Shown one piece after another: positions 15,321-24,485 of a stretch of 51,482 nt of DNA (within the stretch, counting starts at the first letter, position 1; the number at the start of each line of letters is the position of its first letter). The notes beneath the pieces were generated by a model, which worked only from the letters and a program-made list of their open reading frames with translations, was not told the DNA's origin and made no database searches. A program made the translations under genes and the position numbers. Source of the DNA: Nocardia carnea (GTDB taxonomy: Bacteria; Actinomycetota; Actinomycetes; Mycobacteriales; Mycobacteriaceae). The stretch is from assembly GCF_029869215.1 (NCBI RefSeq), contig NZ_JARWPM010000214.1, forward strand, positions 1 through 51,482, in the 5' to 3' direction.

Positions 15321-15429
15321 GGAGGGGGGGTGTGGAGCCACCCACCCAGGGTGCCGGGGGGGGTGGGGGCCGCCCGGCCCCCCGCGAGGCCGGCCCCCGA
15401 CGCGCGCCCGGCGCGGCAGTCGGAACCCG
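15304..15429. other. GC-homopolymer junction
   Basis: Contains G-runs of 7 to 9 bases and long mixed C/G stretches, unlike normal spacers here. It separates the broken plasmid gene from the intact 3' end of the GMC gene. It may be an assembly join or a degraded recombination junction. Confidence 0.5.
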
Positions 15430-17013
15430 CTAGGAGCGGGTGAGGAATTCGGCGGCCTGGGCGCCGATGAACACACTGGGTGCGTGGGTGTGCCCGCGGA
15501 CCAGGACGGGCATGATCGAGGCGTCGGCCACCCGCAGCCCGTGGACGCCGCGGACCCGCAGCTGCGGATCCACCACACTCGATTCGTCCGACCCCATGCG
15601 GCACGTGCCGGCGGGGTGGTAGAGGGTGTGCGCGTACTGTTCGAGCGATTCGGTCCGGGTCTCCTCCGCCATACCGTCTGCGGCGTTCGGCGGATAGCAC
15701 AGCGGGCCGAGTACGTCCTTCATGGCCGCGGTGCCGGCGATTTCGGCGCAGTAGCGCAATCCGGTCATCAGCGCGGCGCGGTCGGCACCGCCGGGGTCGG
15801 AGAGATACTTCGGGTCGATCACGGGCTTGGCGTGCGGGTCTTTCGAGGCCAGGGTGATCGTGCCGCGACTGTGCGGGCGCAGCAACACGGTCGCGAGAAT
15901 GACGCCGTGCGCGGTCGGGTCGACGAGGCCCTCGTGATAGAACGGCGCCGGCGCGTAGACGAGTTCCAGATCGGGGTAGTCCAGGCCGGGATCGCTGCGC
16001 ACGAAACCGTAGGCCTCACCGACGTTCGAGGTGAGCATGCCGCGGTGGCGGAGCAGGTAATTGACCAGCTGGGCGGGTTTCTCGGCGGCGAACAGCGAAT
16101 CGGCGGTCACCGAATAGCCGAGGCCCGCGACGAGATGGTCCTGCAGGTTGGCCCCGACCTCGGGAAGATGGTGGCGGACCTCGATCCCGTGCCGCTCGAG
16201 TTCGGCGCGGTCCCCGATTCCGGACAGCATGAGCAATTGCGGGCTGTTGATCGCCCCGCCGCACAAGATGATCTCCACGGTGGCGGAGGCCCGCTGGAGG
16301 CTGCCGCCCCGGGAGAACTCGACGCCGACCGCACGATCGCCATCGAACAGCACCCTGGTGGCGGTGGCCTCGGCCAGGACGCGCAGATTCCGCCGTTTCA
16401 TCGCGGGCCGCAGGTAGGCGTCGGCGGTGCTCCAGCGCCGGCCACGGTACTGGGTGACCATTGTCTGGGTGAACCCTTGCGGTTCGGGCAGATTCGCGGT
16501 TTCCACCGGGAAGCCGCGTTCGGCGACGGCGCGCAGGTAGGCCGCCGTGGACGGCCGCGGACTGCGCTGATGGGAGATATGCAAGGGGCCGCCGGTGCCG
16601 TGATCCTCGCCCGCGGGGCCCTCGACATCCTCGATGGTGCGGAACTGCGCGACCGCCTTCTCGAAACCCCAGTCCGGCCCGGCCGCCGCGGCCCAGTCCT
16701 CGTAGTCGGCGCGGAAGCCGCGCACCCACATCTGGGCATTGAGCGAGGAGGAGCCTCCGAAGGTCTTCCCGCGCGGCCAGTAGATCTGCCGGTTGCCGAG
16801 CTGCGGCTGTGGTTCGGTCAGATAGTTCCAGTCGTACGGGCTGCGGAAGAGTTTCGAGAAGCCGGCCGGGATCCGGATGAATTTGTCCTTGTCCGCCGGA
16901 CCGGCCTCCAGCAGGATCACCGAACGTCCCGGATCCGCACTGAGCCGGTCGGCGAGCACCGCACCCGCCGACCCCGATCCTACGATCACATAGTCCGCAC
17001 TGACTTCTGTCAC
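15430..17013 (-). CDS. GMC-family FAD oxidoreductase (choline dehydrogenase-like)
   Basis: 527 residues from GTG 17013, which has AAAGG seven bases upstream; ATG 17031 is an alternative. The N terminus has the FAD-binding motif DYVIVGSGSAGAVLA and, about 30 residues later, ILLEAG. Family block 1 (WPRGKTFGGSSSLNAQMWVRG) and block 2 (GGAINSPQLLMLSGIG) are present, as are the C-terminal active-site pair YHPAGTCRMG and GHTHAPS. It oxidises an alcohol substrate using FAD; the substrate cannot be read from sequence. Length is normal for the family. It is transcribed away from the membrane-protein gene at 17216. Confidence 0.85.
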   Translation of the reverse strand: MTEVSADYVIVGSGSAGAVLADRLSADPGRSVILLEAGPADKDKFIRIPAGFSKLFRSPYDWNYLTEPQPQLGNRQIYWPRGKTFGGSSSLNAQMWVRGFRADYEDWAAAAGPDWGFEKAVAQFRTIEDVEGPAGEDHGTGGPLHISHQRSPRPSTAAYLRAVAERGFPVETANLPEPQGFTQTMVTQYRGRRWSTADAYLRPAMKRRNLRVLAEATATRVLFDGDRAVGVEFSRGGSLQRASATVEIILCGGAINSPQLLMLSGIGDRAELERHGIEVRHHLPEVGANLQDHLVAGLGYSVTADSLFAAEKPAQLVNYLLRHRGMLTSNVGEAYGFVRSDPGLDYPDLELVYAPAPFYHEGLVDPTAHGVILATVLLRPHSRGTITLASKDPHAKPVIDPKYLSDPGGADRAALMTGLRYCAEIAGTAAMKDVLGPLCYPPNAADGMAEETRTESLEQYAHTLYHPAGTCRMGSDESSVVDPQLRVRGVHGLRVADASIMPVLVRGHTHAPSVFIGAQAAEFLTRS

Positions 17014-17215
17014 CTTCGCACCTTTCCACATCGTGTAGCGCAAAGATACGAGAGTCGACCGGGGTATGGGGCGTGTTCGCCCGGGTGTCCCGGACACCGG
17101 TGGCGGGCGGCGTGGAGTGCTGTGACTCCTTCGCCGCGGGGATCGGCGGGAGGAAGTGAACACCGGGATCGTTGTTCGCGCTGCCGGGAGTTCGCGGGCG
17201 GGGTATAACCGGCCC

Positions 17216-17857
17216 ATGAGTTACCCGGTGGATTTCGGGCTACTGCAGGCCGGTGCGATCGCCGTGATCATCGCCGGTGTGGCCCTGGTGATTTCGGCCC
17301 TTGTGGTACTACGCCGGAAGGGGCCGTGGGCGACGATCCTGCGTGGCGGCGGTGGACTCGCACTGCTGGCCGTCGCAGCGCTGGTGCTGTGGGTGGCCAC
17401 CCTGGTGCAGACCTATCTGGGATTGACGGGGGAGGTGCGGGCCGCCCATATCGTGGTGTCCCCGGTTTCCGGGGCGGAGCACCAGCTCGAGGTCGATATG
17501 ACCCTGTTCGACGCCGACGGCGGCACCACCGAGCGCAGTACGCACCGGGTGGAGGGTGACCTGTGGGTGCTGCAGGCGCAGATCGTGGAGCTGGAACCCT
17601 GGGTCAACGCGCTCGGGTTCCATTCGGGCTACAAGGTGTCGCGACTGTACGGGCAGCGGCTCGACGGTGTCGCGACCCGGCAGGATCACATCTTCCTCAA
17701 CGGCGGTGACCGCGACTTCTTCCGCGAGATGACCGAGAACCGCTGGTTCACCTCGCCGTTCGTCCGCTCCGCGTACGGCAACGCGGTGATCGCCACGCCG
17801 GGGGAGTACGACGTCTACATCTCCCGCGACGCCATCAAGACACGTCAGGTGGAGTGA
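17216..17857 (+). CDS. two-span membrane protein of unknown function
   Basis: 213 residues. Two transmembrane helices at about 9-33 and 42-67, then a soluble domain of about 145 residues, predicted outside the cell, rich in beta strands. The frame resembles a family of cation-transporter-adjacent actinobacterial membrane proteins, but I cannot name it. Its 3' end overlaps the convergent TetR gene by 13 bp. Confidence 0.65.
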   Translation: MSYPVDFGLLQAGAIAVIIAGVALVISALVVLRRKGPWATILRGGGGLALLAVAALVLWVATLVQTYLGLTGEVRAAHIVVSPVSGAEHQLEVDMTLFDADGGTTERSTHRVEGDLWVLQAQIVELEPWVNALGFHSGYKVSRLYGQRLDGVATRQDHIFLNGGDRDFFREMTENRWFTSPFVRSAYGNAVIATPGEYDVYISRDAIKTRQVE

Positions 17858-18435
17858 CCGGCGTCGACGGCCGACCGGCACAGCACATTCAGTTCCGCCA
17901 CCACGGTATCGAGCGCGGCGGGGTCGCGTTCGGTCCGCGCGACGATGAGCGCTCCCTCGAGCGCACTGACCACCAGCACGGCGACCGAGCGGGCGCGCGG
18001 TGCCGCGGCCCCGTCCCGGACGAGTTTTTCCGCGATGAGATCGCGCCAGGAATCGAAGGTGGCGCCCGCGGCGGCGACCGCGTCGGGTTCGTTGCCCAGC
18101 GCCGCCGCCGCGATCGGGCAGCCGATCGCGTAATCGCCGCGATCGAGGCCGCGCGCGAGGGTTTCGGCGAGTGAGCGCAGCGCGGCCGCTGTTTCCGGGG
18201 TGCCCAGCACGCGGGTGAGCTCGCCGGTGACCCGGGCCCCGGCCACCCGGGTCGCTTCGGTGATCAGTTGTGATTTCCCGCCGGGGAAGTGGTGGTATAC
18301 CGAGCCGCGGGGTGCGCCGCTGGCTTCGAGGACATCGGCGAACGATACCGCCGCGACCCCTCTGCGGCGGATGAGCGAGATCGCGCTGCGGATCATGGCC
18401 GCGCGGGGTCCGTCCGGATCCTTATGTCGTGGCAT
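17845..18435 (-). CDS. TetR-family regulator (LmrA/YxaF-like)
   Basis: 196 residues. The N-terminal HTH (GVAAVSFADVLEASGAPRGSVYHHF) is at about 25-50; the PRGSVYHHF recognition-helix end is typical of the LmrA/YxaF subgroup. The ligand-binding domain includes YAIGCPIAAAAL. It is divergent from the thioesterase gene; a palindrome between them (18467-18480) is the likely operator, so it probably represses itself and the thioesterase in response to a hydrophobic ligand. Confidence 0.8.
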   Translation of the reverse strand: MPRHKDPDGPRAAMIRSAISLIRRRGVAAVSFADVLEASGAPRGSVYHHFPGGKSQLITEATRVAGARVTGELTRVLGTPETAAALRSLAETLARGLDRGDYAIGCPIAAAALGNEPDAVAAAGATFDSWRDLIAEKLVRDGAAAPRARSVAVLVVSALEGALIVARTERDPAALDTVVAELNVLCRSAVDAGHST

Positions 18436-18466
18436 CGCACCGCTCCCTGTTGCCTCCCATTCCTAT

Positions 18467-18480
18467 GTATGTTGTCATAC
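18467..18480. promoter_or_regulatory. TetR operator candidate
   Basis: Perfect inverted repeat GTATG-ttgt-CATAC in the 94-bp space between the divergent TetR and thioesterase genes. Confidence 0.5.
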
Positions 18481-18529
18481 TTATATTCGTTCCACCACCG
18501 TGAAGCGGCACATTTCCGAGGAGGACCCC

Positions 18530-19363
18530 GTGACCGGGATCGACGCGCCACCCCATCCGTTCGATACGGCCATCGCCACCGAGTACGCGGGCGCGCATCG
18601 GGCCACCGGCCGCACCTGCCCGGATTACGCGAATATGGTCGGCCCGTTCGGCGGTGTCACCGCGGCGGCGCTGCTGCGCGCGGTCGAAGCGCACCCCGAT
18701 CGAATGGGCGATCCGCTGGCGCTCACCGTCAACTACGCCGGCCCGATCGCCGACGGCCCCTTCGAGATCACCGTCCGCCCCGTGCGCACCAACCGCACGA
18801 ACCAGCATTGGCAGCTCGAGCTCGCCCAGAACGGCGCGATCACCACCACCGCGACGGCCGTATTCGGGATCCGGCGCGATACCTGGTCCGACCTGGAACT
18901 CGCCAAGCCGCTGGTGCCGGGCCCGGAGCATGCCGTCCCGCAGGAGTTCCCGGACTTCATCGCCTGGGGCCGCAACTACGACCTGCGGTTCGTCACCGGG
19001 GCGGTGCCGGACGTGGCGCCCGGGGACGACAAGCCGGCCAGTCCGGATTCGGTGAGCACTCTCTGGTTGCGCGACCGTCCCGCCCGGCCGGTCGACTTCG
19101 CCTCGCTGACCGCCATGTCGGATGCCTTCTACCCGCGGGTTTTCCTGCGCCGCGGGCAGTACCTACCGGCCGGGACGATCTCCCTCACCGTCTACTACCA
19201 CGCCACCGCCGCCGAACTGGCTGCCCAGGGCACCGAGTACCTGCTGGGCAGTGCCCGCGCGAACCGCTTCGCGCACGGCCATTTCGACCAGAACGCGCAC
19301 CTGTGGGGTCATGACGGCACCCTGCTGGCGACCAGTCACCAGCTCGTCTACTTCAAAGGCTGA
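18530..19363 (+). CDS. TesB-like acyl-CoA thioesterase family protein
   Basis: 277 residues from GTG 18530, preceded by a strong GAGGAGG ribosome-binding site. The sequence reads as a double hotdog fold: an N-terminal half with MVGPFGGVTAAALL and a C-terminal half with FYPRVFLRRGQ and the closing GHFDQNAHLWGHDGTLLATS block common in actinobacterial thioesterase-like proteins. It would hydrolyse acyl-CoA esters. It is divergent from a TetR gene and tail-to-tail with choD, overlapping it by 16 bp, which may reflect steroid or lipid metabolism. Confidence 0.75.
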   Translation: MTGIDAPPHPFDTAIATEYAGAHRATGRTCPDYANMVGPFGGVTAAALLRAVEAHPDRMGDPLALTVNYAGPIADGPFEITVRPVRTNRTNQHWQLELAQNGAITTTATAVFGIRRDTWSDLELAKPLVPGPEHAVPQEFPDFIAWGRNYDLRFVTGAVPDVAPGDDKPASPDSVSTLWLRDRPARPVDFASLTAMSDAFYPRVFLRRGQYLPAGTISLTVYYHATAAELAAQGTEYLLGSARANRFAHGHFDQNAHLWGHDGTLLATSHQLVYFKG

Positions 19364-21093
19364 TCCGCGGCGACCGGCGCCGCGGCAGAGTCGGTGACGG
19401 CCACGATCGGCAGCCGCAGCGCGCCGGGCGCCGACTCCGGTACCACCGGGGCCTTCGGCGCGACGGGCGCGAGCCGGCGATACGGCGTGCCCTGCGGCGG
19501 CCGGGGATCGCGGTCGCCTTTGTTCGGCCAGAACGCCGCCGCCCGCTCCGCCTGCGCGGTGATGGTCAGCGACGGATTCACGCCCAGGTTCGCCGAGACC
19601 GCGGCCCCGTCGACGACGCTCAGCGTCGGGTACCCGAAGACGCGGTGGTAGGCGTCGATCACGCCGGACTCCGGGTCGGCGCCGATGGCCGCGCCGCCCA
19701 GGAAATGTGCCGTGAGCGGGATATTGAACACCTCGCCCCAGGTGCCGCCGGCCGTACCGCCGATATGTTCGGCGACCCGTCGTGTCGCCTCGTTGCCGGC
19801 GGGAATCCAGGTCGGGTTCGGCTGCCCATGCCCTTGGCGGCTGGTCAGTTTCCGGCCGAACAGGCCCCGCTTGGTGTAGGTGGTGATGGAGTTGTCCAGA
19901 TGCTGCATCACCAGCGAGATGATGGTGCGCTCACTCCAGTTGCGGACACTGAGGAAACTGATCAGCAGCAGGGGATGCCGTAGCGCGATCCCGAGGAATC
20001 GCAGCCAGCGCGGAACCCGGCCGCCGCCGTCGACCATCAGTGTCTGCAGCAGACCCATCGCGTTCGACCCCTTCCCGTAGCGCACGGGCTCGATATGGGT
20101 ATCGGGGGTCGGATGGATCGACGAGGTGATGGCGACACCGCGGGTGAAATCCTGCCCGGGTGCGAGTTTCCGGGTGGCCGCGCCGACGATCGATTCGGAA
20201 TTGGTACGGGTGAGCAGGCCGAGCCGGTCGGACAGTTCGGGCAATACCCGGCGATCCCGCATAGCGTGCAGCAGCCGCTGGGTGCCGAGGGTGCCGGCGG
20301 CGACGACGACCTGGCGTGCGGTGTAGGTGGTCCGCTGTTTGCGGATCCAGGCCCCCGTACGTTCCGCGGCCACGACCCAGCTCCCGTCCGGCCTGGGTCG
20401 CAGTTCGGTGACCGTGGTCATCGGGACGACCTTCGCCCCGGCCTGTTCGGCGAGGTACAGGTAGTTCTTGACCAGCGTGTTCTTCGCACCGAACTTGCAG
20501 CCGACCATACAATCGCCGCATTCCACGCATCCGGTGCGGGCCGGGCCCACACCACCGAAATACGGGTCGTCGACGGTTTTGCCGGGTTCGCCGAAGAACA
20601 CCCCGACCGGTGTCTGGACGAAGGTGTCGCCGACGCCCATATCCTCGGCGACCTTCCGGAACACCTCGTCGGCCGGGGTGATGTGCGGGTTCTGTACCAC
20701 GCCCAGCATCCGTTTGGCCTGTTCGTAGTAGGGGGTGAGTTCCGCGCGCCAGTCGGTGATATCGCGCCACTGCGGGTCCTGGAAAAAGGGCTCCGGTGGG
20801 ACGTAGAGAGTGTTGGCATAGTTCAGTGAACCGCCGCCGACGCCCGCTCCACCCAGGATCAGCACATTGCGCAACGGGTGGATCCGCTGGATGCCGTAGC
20901 AGCCCAGTTTCGGCGCCCACAGGAATTTGCGCAGGTCCCAGCTCGTCTGGGGAAGCTCGTCGTCGGCATAGCGCCGGCCCGCCTCCAGCACGCCGACGGT
21001 GTAACCCTTTTCCACGAGGCGCAGGGCGGTGACACTGCCACCGAACCCGGAGCCCACGACGAGTACATCGAAATCCGTGGCCGCCTCGGACAT
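19348..21093 (-). CDS. choD: cholesterol oxidase-type GMC oxidoreductase
   Basis: 581 residues, strongly resembling mycobacterial ChoD across its length: FAD motif VLVVGSGFGGSVTALRL at the N terminus, the block RKFLWAPKLGCYGIQRIHP, a Cys-rich element (TGCVECGDCMVGC) in the middle, SSIHPTPDTHIEPVRYGKG, and the C-terminal NIPLTAHFLGGAAIG and GVNPSLTITAQAERAA. It is proposed to oxidise 3-beta-hydroxysteroids. No export signal is evident. AAGGAG precedes the ATG. It is divergent from a TetR gene with a palindrome in the shared control region. Confidence 0.85.
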   Translation of the reverse strand: MSEAATDFDVLVVGSGFGGSVTALRLVEKGYTVGVLEAGRRYADDELPQTSWDLRKFLWAPKLGCYGIQRIHPLRNVLILGGAGVGGGSLNYANTLYVPPEPFFQDPQWRDITDWRAELTPYYEQAKRMLGVVQNPHITPADEVFRKVAEDMGVGDTFVQTPVGVFFGEPGKTVDDPYFGGVGPARTGCVECGDCMVGCKFGAKNTLVKNYLYLAEQAGAKVVPMTTVTELRPRPDGSWVVAAERTGAWIRKQRTTYTARQVVVAAGTLGTQRLLHAMRDRRVLPELSDRLGLLTRTNSESIVGAATRKLAPGQDFTRGVAITSSIHPTPDTHIEPVRYGKGSNAMGLLQTLMVDGGGRVPRWLRFLGIALRHPLLLISFLSVRNWSERTIISLVMQHLDNSITTYTKRGLFGRKLTSRQGHGQPNPTWIPAGNEATRRVAEHIGGTAGGTWGEVFNIPLTAHFLGGAAIGADPESGVIDAYHRVFGYPTLSVVDGAAVSANLGVNPSLTITAQAERAAAFWPNKGDRDPRPPQGTPYRRLAPVAPKAPVVPESAPGALRLPIVAVTDSAAAPVAADQPLK

Positions 21094-21134
21094 GGGACTT
21101 CTCCTTGGTTCGGAAGGGTCAGCAGTGACTGGCG

Positions 21135-21145
21135 GTTACATTAAC
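21135..21145. promoter_or_regulatory. palindrome in choD/TetR control region
   Basis: GTTA-cat-TAAC, about 40 bp upstream of choD and on the TetR side; a plausible operator for the divergent regulator. Confidence 0.35.
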
Positions 21146-21210
21146 ACAGGTAGCCGGGAGCGGTGATCTCCTTTGTTGACACTGCTCTCGAAATTGAGCA
21201 GGCTGGTCCG

Positions 21211-21900
21211 GTGACGACCCCCCGTGCCCGCGCCCGCGCCCAGACGATGGCGGATATCCTGCGTATCGCGCGCGAACATCTCGCCACCGACGGCGCCGCC
21301 GCTCTCTCCTTACGCGCGGTGGCCCGCGATCTCGGGGTGGTTTCCTCCGCGGTGTACCGCTACGTCCGGAGCCGTGACGAATTGCTGACCCTGCTGGTGA
21401 TCGAGGGCTACGACGCCCTCGGCGACGCGGTCGACGCCGCGCTGGCGCAGGCCCCGGACGATCCGCTCGAGCGCTTGCGGATCACCGCGCGTACCGTCCG
21501 CGCCTGGGCGCTGGCCGAACCCGCCTGGTACGGCCTGCTGTTCGGCACTCCGGTTCCCGGTTACGCGGCCCCCGCCGACCGCACGATCACCCCGGGAACC
21601 CGGGTGATCGTCACCCTCCTACGGATCATCGCCCGAGCCCACGACCGGCAGCTTCTGATCCGCCCCGCCGTGGACCCGCCGGTCCCCGGCGCGCTGGCCC
21701 GGGATTTCCGCCGTATCCGGGACGAGTTCGAGGTGGATCTGCCCGATTGGGCGCTGGCCCGGGCGCTCACCGTCTGGTGCGGCCTGTTCGGGGCCGTGAG
21801 TTTCGACGTCTTCGATATGTACGGCGCCGATACGTTCAGCGATCGGGGGCAGGTGTTCGACGCGCATCTCGCGGCGCTGGAGTCACTGCTCGTGGCGTGA
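21211..21900 (+). CDS. TetR-family regulator
   Basis: 229 residues from GTG 21211; GTG 21163 is in frame, but a TTGACA box at 21176-21181 would then lie inside the gene. The HTH is at about 26-47 (ALSLRAVARDLGVVSSAVYRYV). The C-terminal domain with PAWYGLLFGTPVPGY matches the WHG-type ligand domain of many actinobacterial TetR proteins. It is divergent from choD, the probable target, and ends 4 bp before the convergent AI-2E gene. Confidence 0.75.
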   Translation: MTTPRARARAQTMADILRIAREHLATDGAAALSLRAVARDLGVVSSAVYRYVRSRDELLTLLVIEGYDALGDAVDAALAQAPDDPLERLRITARTVRAWALAEPAWYGLLFGTPVPGYAAPADRTITPGTRVIVTLLRIIARAHDRQLLIRPAVDPPVPGALARDFRRIRDEFEVDLPDWALARALTVWCGLFGAVSFDVFDMYGADTFSDRGQVFDAHLAALESLLVA

Positions 21901-21904
21901 GCGC

Positions 21905-23095
21905 CTACTTCTCGGTGACCCCGGCCTCCTTGTCGACCACCAGCGGCCGCGCGTCGTTGTCCGCACCGCGGGCCGACCGGGCGACGGTCACATCGATCTG
22001 CTCGCTGATATAGCGGACCACCACCGCCACCACGGCCACCACCGGGACGGCCAGGAACGCGCCGGTGATCCCGTACAGCGTGCCGCCGCCGGTCACCGCG
22101 AGCAGAACCACCACGGCGTGCAGTTTCATGGTCCGGCTCTGCAACACCGGTTGCAGCACATTCCCCTCGAGCTGCTGGACCGCGACGATAATCGCCAGCA
22201 CGATCAGCGCCGTGGTGAACCCGTTGCCGACCAAGGCCACGAGGACGGCGAGTGCCCCGGCCACGAAGGCACCCACCATCGGGATGAAACCGCCGACGAA
22301 GGTCAGTGCCGTCAGCACACCCCACAGCGGAACCCCGAGGATCACCAGCCCGAGACCGATGAAGAACGCGTCGATGAAGCTGACCACCGCCTGCGTGCGG
22401 ATGAATCCGCCGAGGACCTGCCACACCCGCACCAGCACTTCCTCGAAATGCCGGCCGCTGCGCCCACCGAGGAACTTGTGCAGCCACGGCAGGAATTTGG
22501 GCCCGTCCTTGATGAAGAAAAAGGTGAGCACCAGCACCAGGAACAACGTCACCAGGACCGATGTCGCTGTGCTGACCCCGGTGAACACCCCGGACGCGAT
22601 CTGCTCGGCGCTGGATTGCAATCGCGACACCACCGCGTCCACCGCCGAATCGAGCTGTTCGTCGCGCATGTTCAGCGGCGGACCCTGCAGCCAATCGCGC
22701 ACGGTGTTGATACCGGTGGTGGCTTTGTCGGAAAGTTCGGGCACCTGATCCACCACCGACGGCACGATCAGTGCGATCCCGCCCGCCAGCACTCCGATGA
22801 AACCGATCAGGGTGAGCGATGCGGCGGCCGCGGGCGGCAGCCCGATACGCATCAGCAGTCCGGTGGGCGGCCACAGCACAGTGGCGATCACGATCGCCAG
22901 CAGTACCGGCAGCAGCACCACCCACAGTTTCGCCGCGAGGAACCCCAGCACCCAGGCCCCGGCCGCGATGGCCACCACGCACAGGGCCCATTTCGCCAGC
23001 CACAGCACCCCGGAGCCGATCACGTCCCCCCGGTCCAGTGAGCCGGTGGTGGACGTGTCGGCGCTGTCGTCGCGGATTTCCTTCTCCCCGTTCAC
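21905..23095 (-). CDS. AI-2E family transporter
   Basis: 396 residues with about eight transmembrane helices: two pairs at the N terminus (about 30-75 and 85-115), a large soluble loop (about 115-175), then five more. The conserved segment LFLVLVLTFFFIKDGPKF and the later QQLEGNVLQPVLQSRTMKLH block are hallmarks of the family (PF01594). Members include the AI-2 exporter TqsA, but most have other or unknown substrates. Confidence 0.85.
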   Translation of the reverse strand: MNGEKEIRDDSADTSTTGSLDRGDVIGSGVLWLAKWALCVVAIAAGAWVLGFLAAKLWVVLLPVLLAIVIATVLWPPTGLLMRIGLPPAAAASLTLIGFIGVLAGGIALIVPSVVDQVPELSDKATTGINTVRDWLQGPPLNMRDEQLDSAVDAVVSRLQSSAEQIASGVFTGVSTATSVLVTLFLVLVLTFFFIKDGPKFLPWLHKFLGGRSGRHFEEVLVRVWQVLGGFIRTQAVVSFIDAFFIGLGLVILGVPLWGVLTALTFVGGFIPMVGAFVAGALAVLVALVGNGFTTALIVLAIIVAVQQLEGNVLQPVLQSRTMKLHAVVVLLAVTGGGTLYGITGAFLAVPVVAVVAVVVRYISEQIDVTVARSARGADNDARPLVVDKEAGVTEK

Positions 23096-23159
23096 CCGGC
23101 CAGTCTCGCACGACCCACCGACCGCGGCAGTACACCGGCTCGGTGGTGCGCGTGAAGCG

Positions 23160-24485
23160 TCAGCGCGGCACGGTCACCTGATCGGTGCAACTGGACAGTC
23201 CGTCCACGATCGAACAGGCGGCCGGCGCCCGAGTCGGCCGGTAGTCGCCCGGTACACCACCGTGCCGGGTGATCGCGGTGTAGGCGGCCACCGCGTCGGT
23301 GGGGCGGCGGGTGAGGGACGGATCGGTCAGGACATCGACTGTGTAGAGCCCGAACCGTGGGGTGTAGGAACCCCACTCGTAGTTGTCGGTGAGACTCCAG
23401 TAGTTGTAGCCCATCACGTTCATCCCGTCGGCGGCCGCGCGCTGCAGCCAGTAGGCGGTGTCGCGGAGCAGGTCGGCGCGCGTATAGCCGTCGGCGCGGG
23501 GCCGGCCGTTCTCGGTCGGCATACCGTTTTCCACAATGTAGAGGGGCTTACCGGGGAAGCGCCGCGCGTAGTGGTCGAGTGCGTAGTAGATCCCCTCCGG
23601 CTGCAGGGACAGCGTCCACAGCTTGCCCGGATCGGGGAACTGGGTGAGCAGACTGTGCGGGGAGAACCCGTAGTAGTAGTCGATCCCGATGTAATCGAGC
23701 CGTGCCCCGATGCGGTCCACGAACGCACCGTTGATCGAGTCCTCGGCAGCCGGGATGTAGGCGACATTGCTGCTGACCATCGCGCCCGGCTGTACGCGGT
23801 GAATATGGTCGTACACGGCGTCGTGGGCGAGGGCCAGGCGGTCCTGCATCGCCGGGATATCGGTGACCGCTATCCCGCCGTGGCGCACCTCGTTCATGAG
23901 GTAGGCCGCGGGCTCGTTGAAGGTGATCCACAGCGGGTCCGCGGCCGCGTACCGGTCGACGACGGTGCGGGCGTTGGCGAGCCAGTCGTCGACCATGCCG
24001 GCGCGCCGCCAGCCGCCCCGCTCGGCCTGCCATCCCGGGTAGACCCAGTGGTCGAGGGTCAGCATCGGCCGCATCCCGGCCGCGCGGATACTGTCGATGA
24101 CGTCGTCGTAGAACCGGAACCCGTCCTCGTCCCATACGCCCGGCCGCGGCTGCACCCGGGCCCATTCGATCCCGATCCGGTAGACCCGCCCGCCCAGCTG
24201 TGCGGCGAGCGCGATATCCGAGCGATACCGCGAGTAGAAATCGACGGAGTCGTGGTATGGGTCCTCGGTTTTCCCGGCGGCGATATACCGTGTCCAGTTG
24301 CTGTCCGGCGCCCGGCCCTCGGACTGGAACCCCGAAGACGCCACTCCCCACAAGAATTCGCGGCCGAGCGGCGCCACCTCCAGCGGGGGAGCAGGGCGGG
24401 CACCGGCCGTCGCCGAGCCCAGTACGAGCGCCCCGGCGGTGAGTGTGCCGGTGGCCAGAAATCGGCGGCGATTCCACGCAACCAT
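23160..24485 (-). CDS. Tat-exported GH1 glycoside hydrolase
   Basis: 441 residues from ATG 24485 with AGGAGG eight bases upstream; a longer frame to 24638 has no such site. A twin-arginine signal (NRRRFL at 5-10, then a hydrophobic stretch) directs export through Tat. GH1 landmarks are in order: WARVQP at about 108, the acid/base Glu191 in ITFNEP, the nucleophile Glu319 in YIVENG, and the aglycone-site NYWSLTDNYEW near 375. Retaining beta-glucosidase or beta-galactosidase activity is expected; the exact sugar is unclear. Two cysteines near the C terminus may form a disulfide. Confidence 0.85.
   Translation of the reverse strand: MVAWNRRRFLATGTLTAGALVLGSATAGARPAPPLEVAPLGREFLWGVASSGFQSEGRAPDSNWTRYIAAGKTEDPYHDSVDFYSRYRSDIALAAQLGGRVYRIGIEWARVQPRPGVWDEDGFRFYDDVIDSIRAAGMRPMLTLDHWVYPGWQAERGGWRRAGMVDDWLANARTVVDRYAAADPLWITFNEPAAYLMNEVRHGGIAVTDIPAMQDRLALAHDAVYDHIHRVQPGAMVSSNVAYIPAAEDSINGAFVDRIGARLDYIGIDYYYGFSPHSLLTQFPDPGKLWTLSLQPEGIYYALDHYARRFPGKPLYIVENGMPTENGRPRADGYTRADLLRDTAYWLQRAAADGMNVMGYNYWSLTDNYEWGSYTPRFGLYTVDVLTDPSLTRRPTDAVAAYTAITRHGGVPGDYRPTRAPAACSIVDGLSSCTDQVTVPR

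Noticed and set aside
7669..15412. Inverted similarity between the two borders of the plasmid-like block
   Set aside because: CCGGCCC...GACGCGC-like words occur near both ends, but with several mismatches in very GC-rich sequence; not distinguishable from chance.
15484..17208. 574-codon frame opposite the GMC gene
   Set aside because: Antisense of a full-length GMC oxidoreductase; no own motifs.
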